Of a stretch of 64,000 nucleotides of DNA, positions 63,086 to 64,000 are shown in pieces (within the stretch, counting starts at the first letter, position 1; each line of letters opens with the position of its first letter). Under the pieces are notes generated by a model that was given only the letters and a program-made list of their open reading frames with translations, ran no database searches and was not told where the DNA came from. Location of the stretch: assembly GCA_049423065.1 (NCBI GenBank), contig JBMSQB010000001.1, positions 1-64,000 of the forward strand, written 5' to 3'. Source of the stretch: SYIM01 sp041182885. Lineage in GTDB: Bacteria; Pseudomonadota; Gammaproteobacteria; Burkholderiales; Burkholderiaceae_E. The position numbers were made by a program, and so were the translations under genes.

Positions 63086-63781
63086 ATGCGAATTCTGCTG
63101 ATCGAAGATGACACGGTGCTGCGTCAGGTGCTTACGCGCAGTCTTTCTGCGGCCGGGAACCACGTTGACCCGTGCGACAACCTGGCCGACGCGGCAACGT
63201 TGTGGTCGCTGCAGCCCTTCGACGCCGTGCTGCTCGATCTGAATTTGCCTGCATCGCGCCAGCCCGGCGCGCCGTCCTCCAATGGGCTCGATTTGCTGCG
63301 CGCTGCGCGTGCGCGCGGTGACCGCACGCCGGTGCTCATCCTTACTGCGCGTAACCGCACCGATGAGCGGATTGACGGTCTCAACAGCGGCGCCGACGAC
63401 TACCTGGGCAAGCCGTTCGAACTCGATGAGGTGGAGGCCCGGCTGAGAGCGCTGGTACGCCGCTCCCGGAGCTGGCTTGACGACGTGCAGACCATCGGTG
63501 CGCTCACGCTGGAGCGGCAGAAGCGGCGGTTCCTGGTTGGAGGCGAAGAATTGTCCCTGCCGTCCCGGGAATTTCAGGTGCTTTGGGAATTGATGAGCCC
63601 TGTCGGGCGGGTGGTGAGCAAGACCGATCTCGCCGACAAACTTTCCGATCTCGATGATCTGCTCGCGCCGAACGCGCTGGAAGCCTTCATTTCCCGGTTG
63701 CGAAAAAAGCTGGCCGGTAGCGGCGTTGGAATCCGTACCCTGCGGGGCCTGGGCTATTCGCTGGTTCTGGAGGGCGAATGA
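63086..63781 (+). CDS. Two-component response regulator, OmpR/PhoB family
   Basis: 231 residues. The receiver domain has Glu7, Asp8 and Asp9, phospho-acceptor Asp51 (AVLLDLNLP), Thr87 and Lys109 (LGKPFE). The OmpR-type winged helix follows from about 135 (LTLERQKRRFLVGGEELSLPSREF). The loop after Asp51 carries about eight extra residues (ASRQPGAPSSNG) compared with the usual LPxxDG, an unusual insertion. It is divergent from the CzcCBA genes and probably controls them, as CzcR and CopR do. It overlaps the kinase gene by four bases. Confidence 0.9.
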   Translation: MRILLIEDDTVLRQVLTRSLSAAGNHVDPCDNLADAATLWSLQPFDAVLLDLNLPASRQPGAPSSNGLDLLRAARARGDRTPVLILTARNRTDERIDGLNSGADDYLGKPFELDEVEARLRALVRRSRSWLDDVQTIGALTLERQKRRFLVGGEELSLPSREFQVLWELMSPVGRVVSKTDLADKLSDLDDLLAPNALEAFISRLRKKLAGSGVGIRTLRGLGYSLVLEGE

Positions 63782-64000
63782 GCGCCGCCCGCAGGCTGCC
63801 CACGCTGGGCCGACGGCTGGTTCTTCATATGATCACCGCGCTGGTCCTGGGCTGGCTCATCGCAAGCTTTGGAATCGTATGGGTGGCGGCCCATTTCATG
63901 CAGCGGGCGTATGACCGGGGGCTGGTGGAAGACGCGCTGCTGGTGGCTGAGCGCGTGCTGGCAGACCCTTCATCCGCGAGCGGTCTGTCGCTCAAACTCA
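63778..64000 (+). CDS. Sensor histidine kinase (partial, N-terminus only)
   Basis: The first 74 codons of a gene that runs off the right edge. The start ATG at 63778 overlaps the response regulator stop (ATGA). An N-terminal membrane segment (MITALVLGWLIASFGIVWVA, about residues 18-37) is followed by the start of a periplasmic loop, typical of a QseC/TctE-like sensor kinase. The catalytic part lies outside the window. It most likely senses metal or a periplasmic signal and phosphorylates the adjacent regulator. Confidence 0.75.
   Translation, partial: MSAARRLPTLGRRLVLHMITALVLGWLIASFGIVWVAAHFMQRAYDRGLVEDALLVAERVLADPSSASGLSLKL

Overview
The window is G+C-rich, gene-dense DNA (roughly two thirds G+C by eye). 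It looks like a betaproteobacterium of the order Burkholderiales. The evidence is three intact orphan Bug/TctC-type solute-binding proteins plus a remnant of a fourth, three complete TRAP transporter cassettes, and many small catabolic operons of amidohydrolases, cupins, Rieske oxygenase, CoA ligase and indolepyruvate oxidoreductase type. I cannot name a genus. No rRNA, tRNA, CRISPR array, insertion sequence or phage gene was seen, and no gene-free stretch exceeds about 200 bases.

Layout. 1-4.6 kb: a D-2-hydroxyacid dehydrogenase, a broken Bug gene, a lone Rieske oxygenase divergent from an aldehyde dehydrogenase, and a TruC-type pseudouridine synthase. 4.6-11.2 kb: a CDGSH protein, GntR regulator and alpha/beta hydrolase face away from a cupin-TRAP-amidohydrolase operon. 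11.2-15.6 kb: an operon of MetE-like, lipocalin-like, DUF3237 and Bug genes, with a divergent MFS carrier. 15.6-19.4 kb: carbamoylase, small unknown protein, methyltransferase and Bug. 19.4-33.4 kb: one 14-kb gene for a 4653-residue RTX/BapA-like secreted adhesin. 33.5-41.3 kb: an amidase with an AtzG-like small partner and an EamA permease, then MmgE/PrpD, Bug, an Asp/Glu-racemase-family protein and a flavin monooxygenase. 41.3-45.6 kb: a cupin, second TRAP system and D-cysteine desulfhydrase-like enzyme. 45.8-48.7 kb: CoA ligase, MaoC hydratase and SDR. 48.8-57.3 kb: HpcH/HpaI aldolase, 2-hydroxyacid dehydrogenase and IorA/IorB, divergent from a third TRAP system. 57.4-64 kb: a CzcCBA-type metal efflux operon divergent from a two-component system whose kinase runs off the window.

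How it fits together. Most of the window is a mosaic of 'catch, import, degrade' modules for organic acids and amides. Each pairs a high-affinity binding protein (TRAP or Bug) with a few enzymes; the substrates cannot be read from sequence. The adhesin stands apart. Its central 8.9 kb is built from 23 copies of an unfamiliar Trp/Asn module that I do not recognise as a named family. These are threaded between RTX nonapeptides on an almost exact 342-bp (114-residue) period and interrupted at set places by eight copies of a commoner RTX 'DY' module. This higher-order repeat is the most unusual structure here. No type I secretion genes lie in the window to export the protein.
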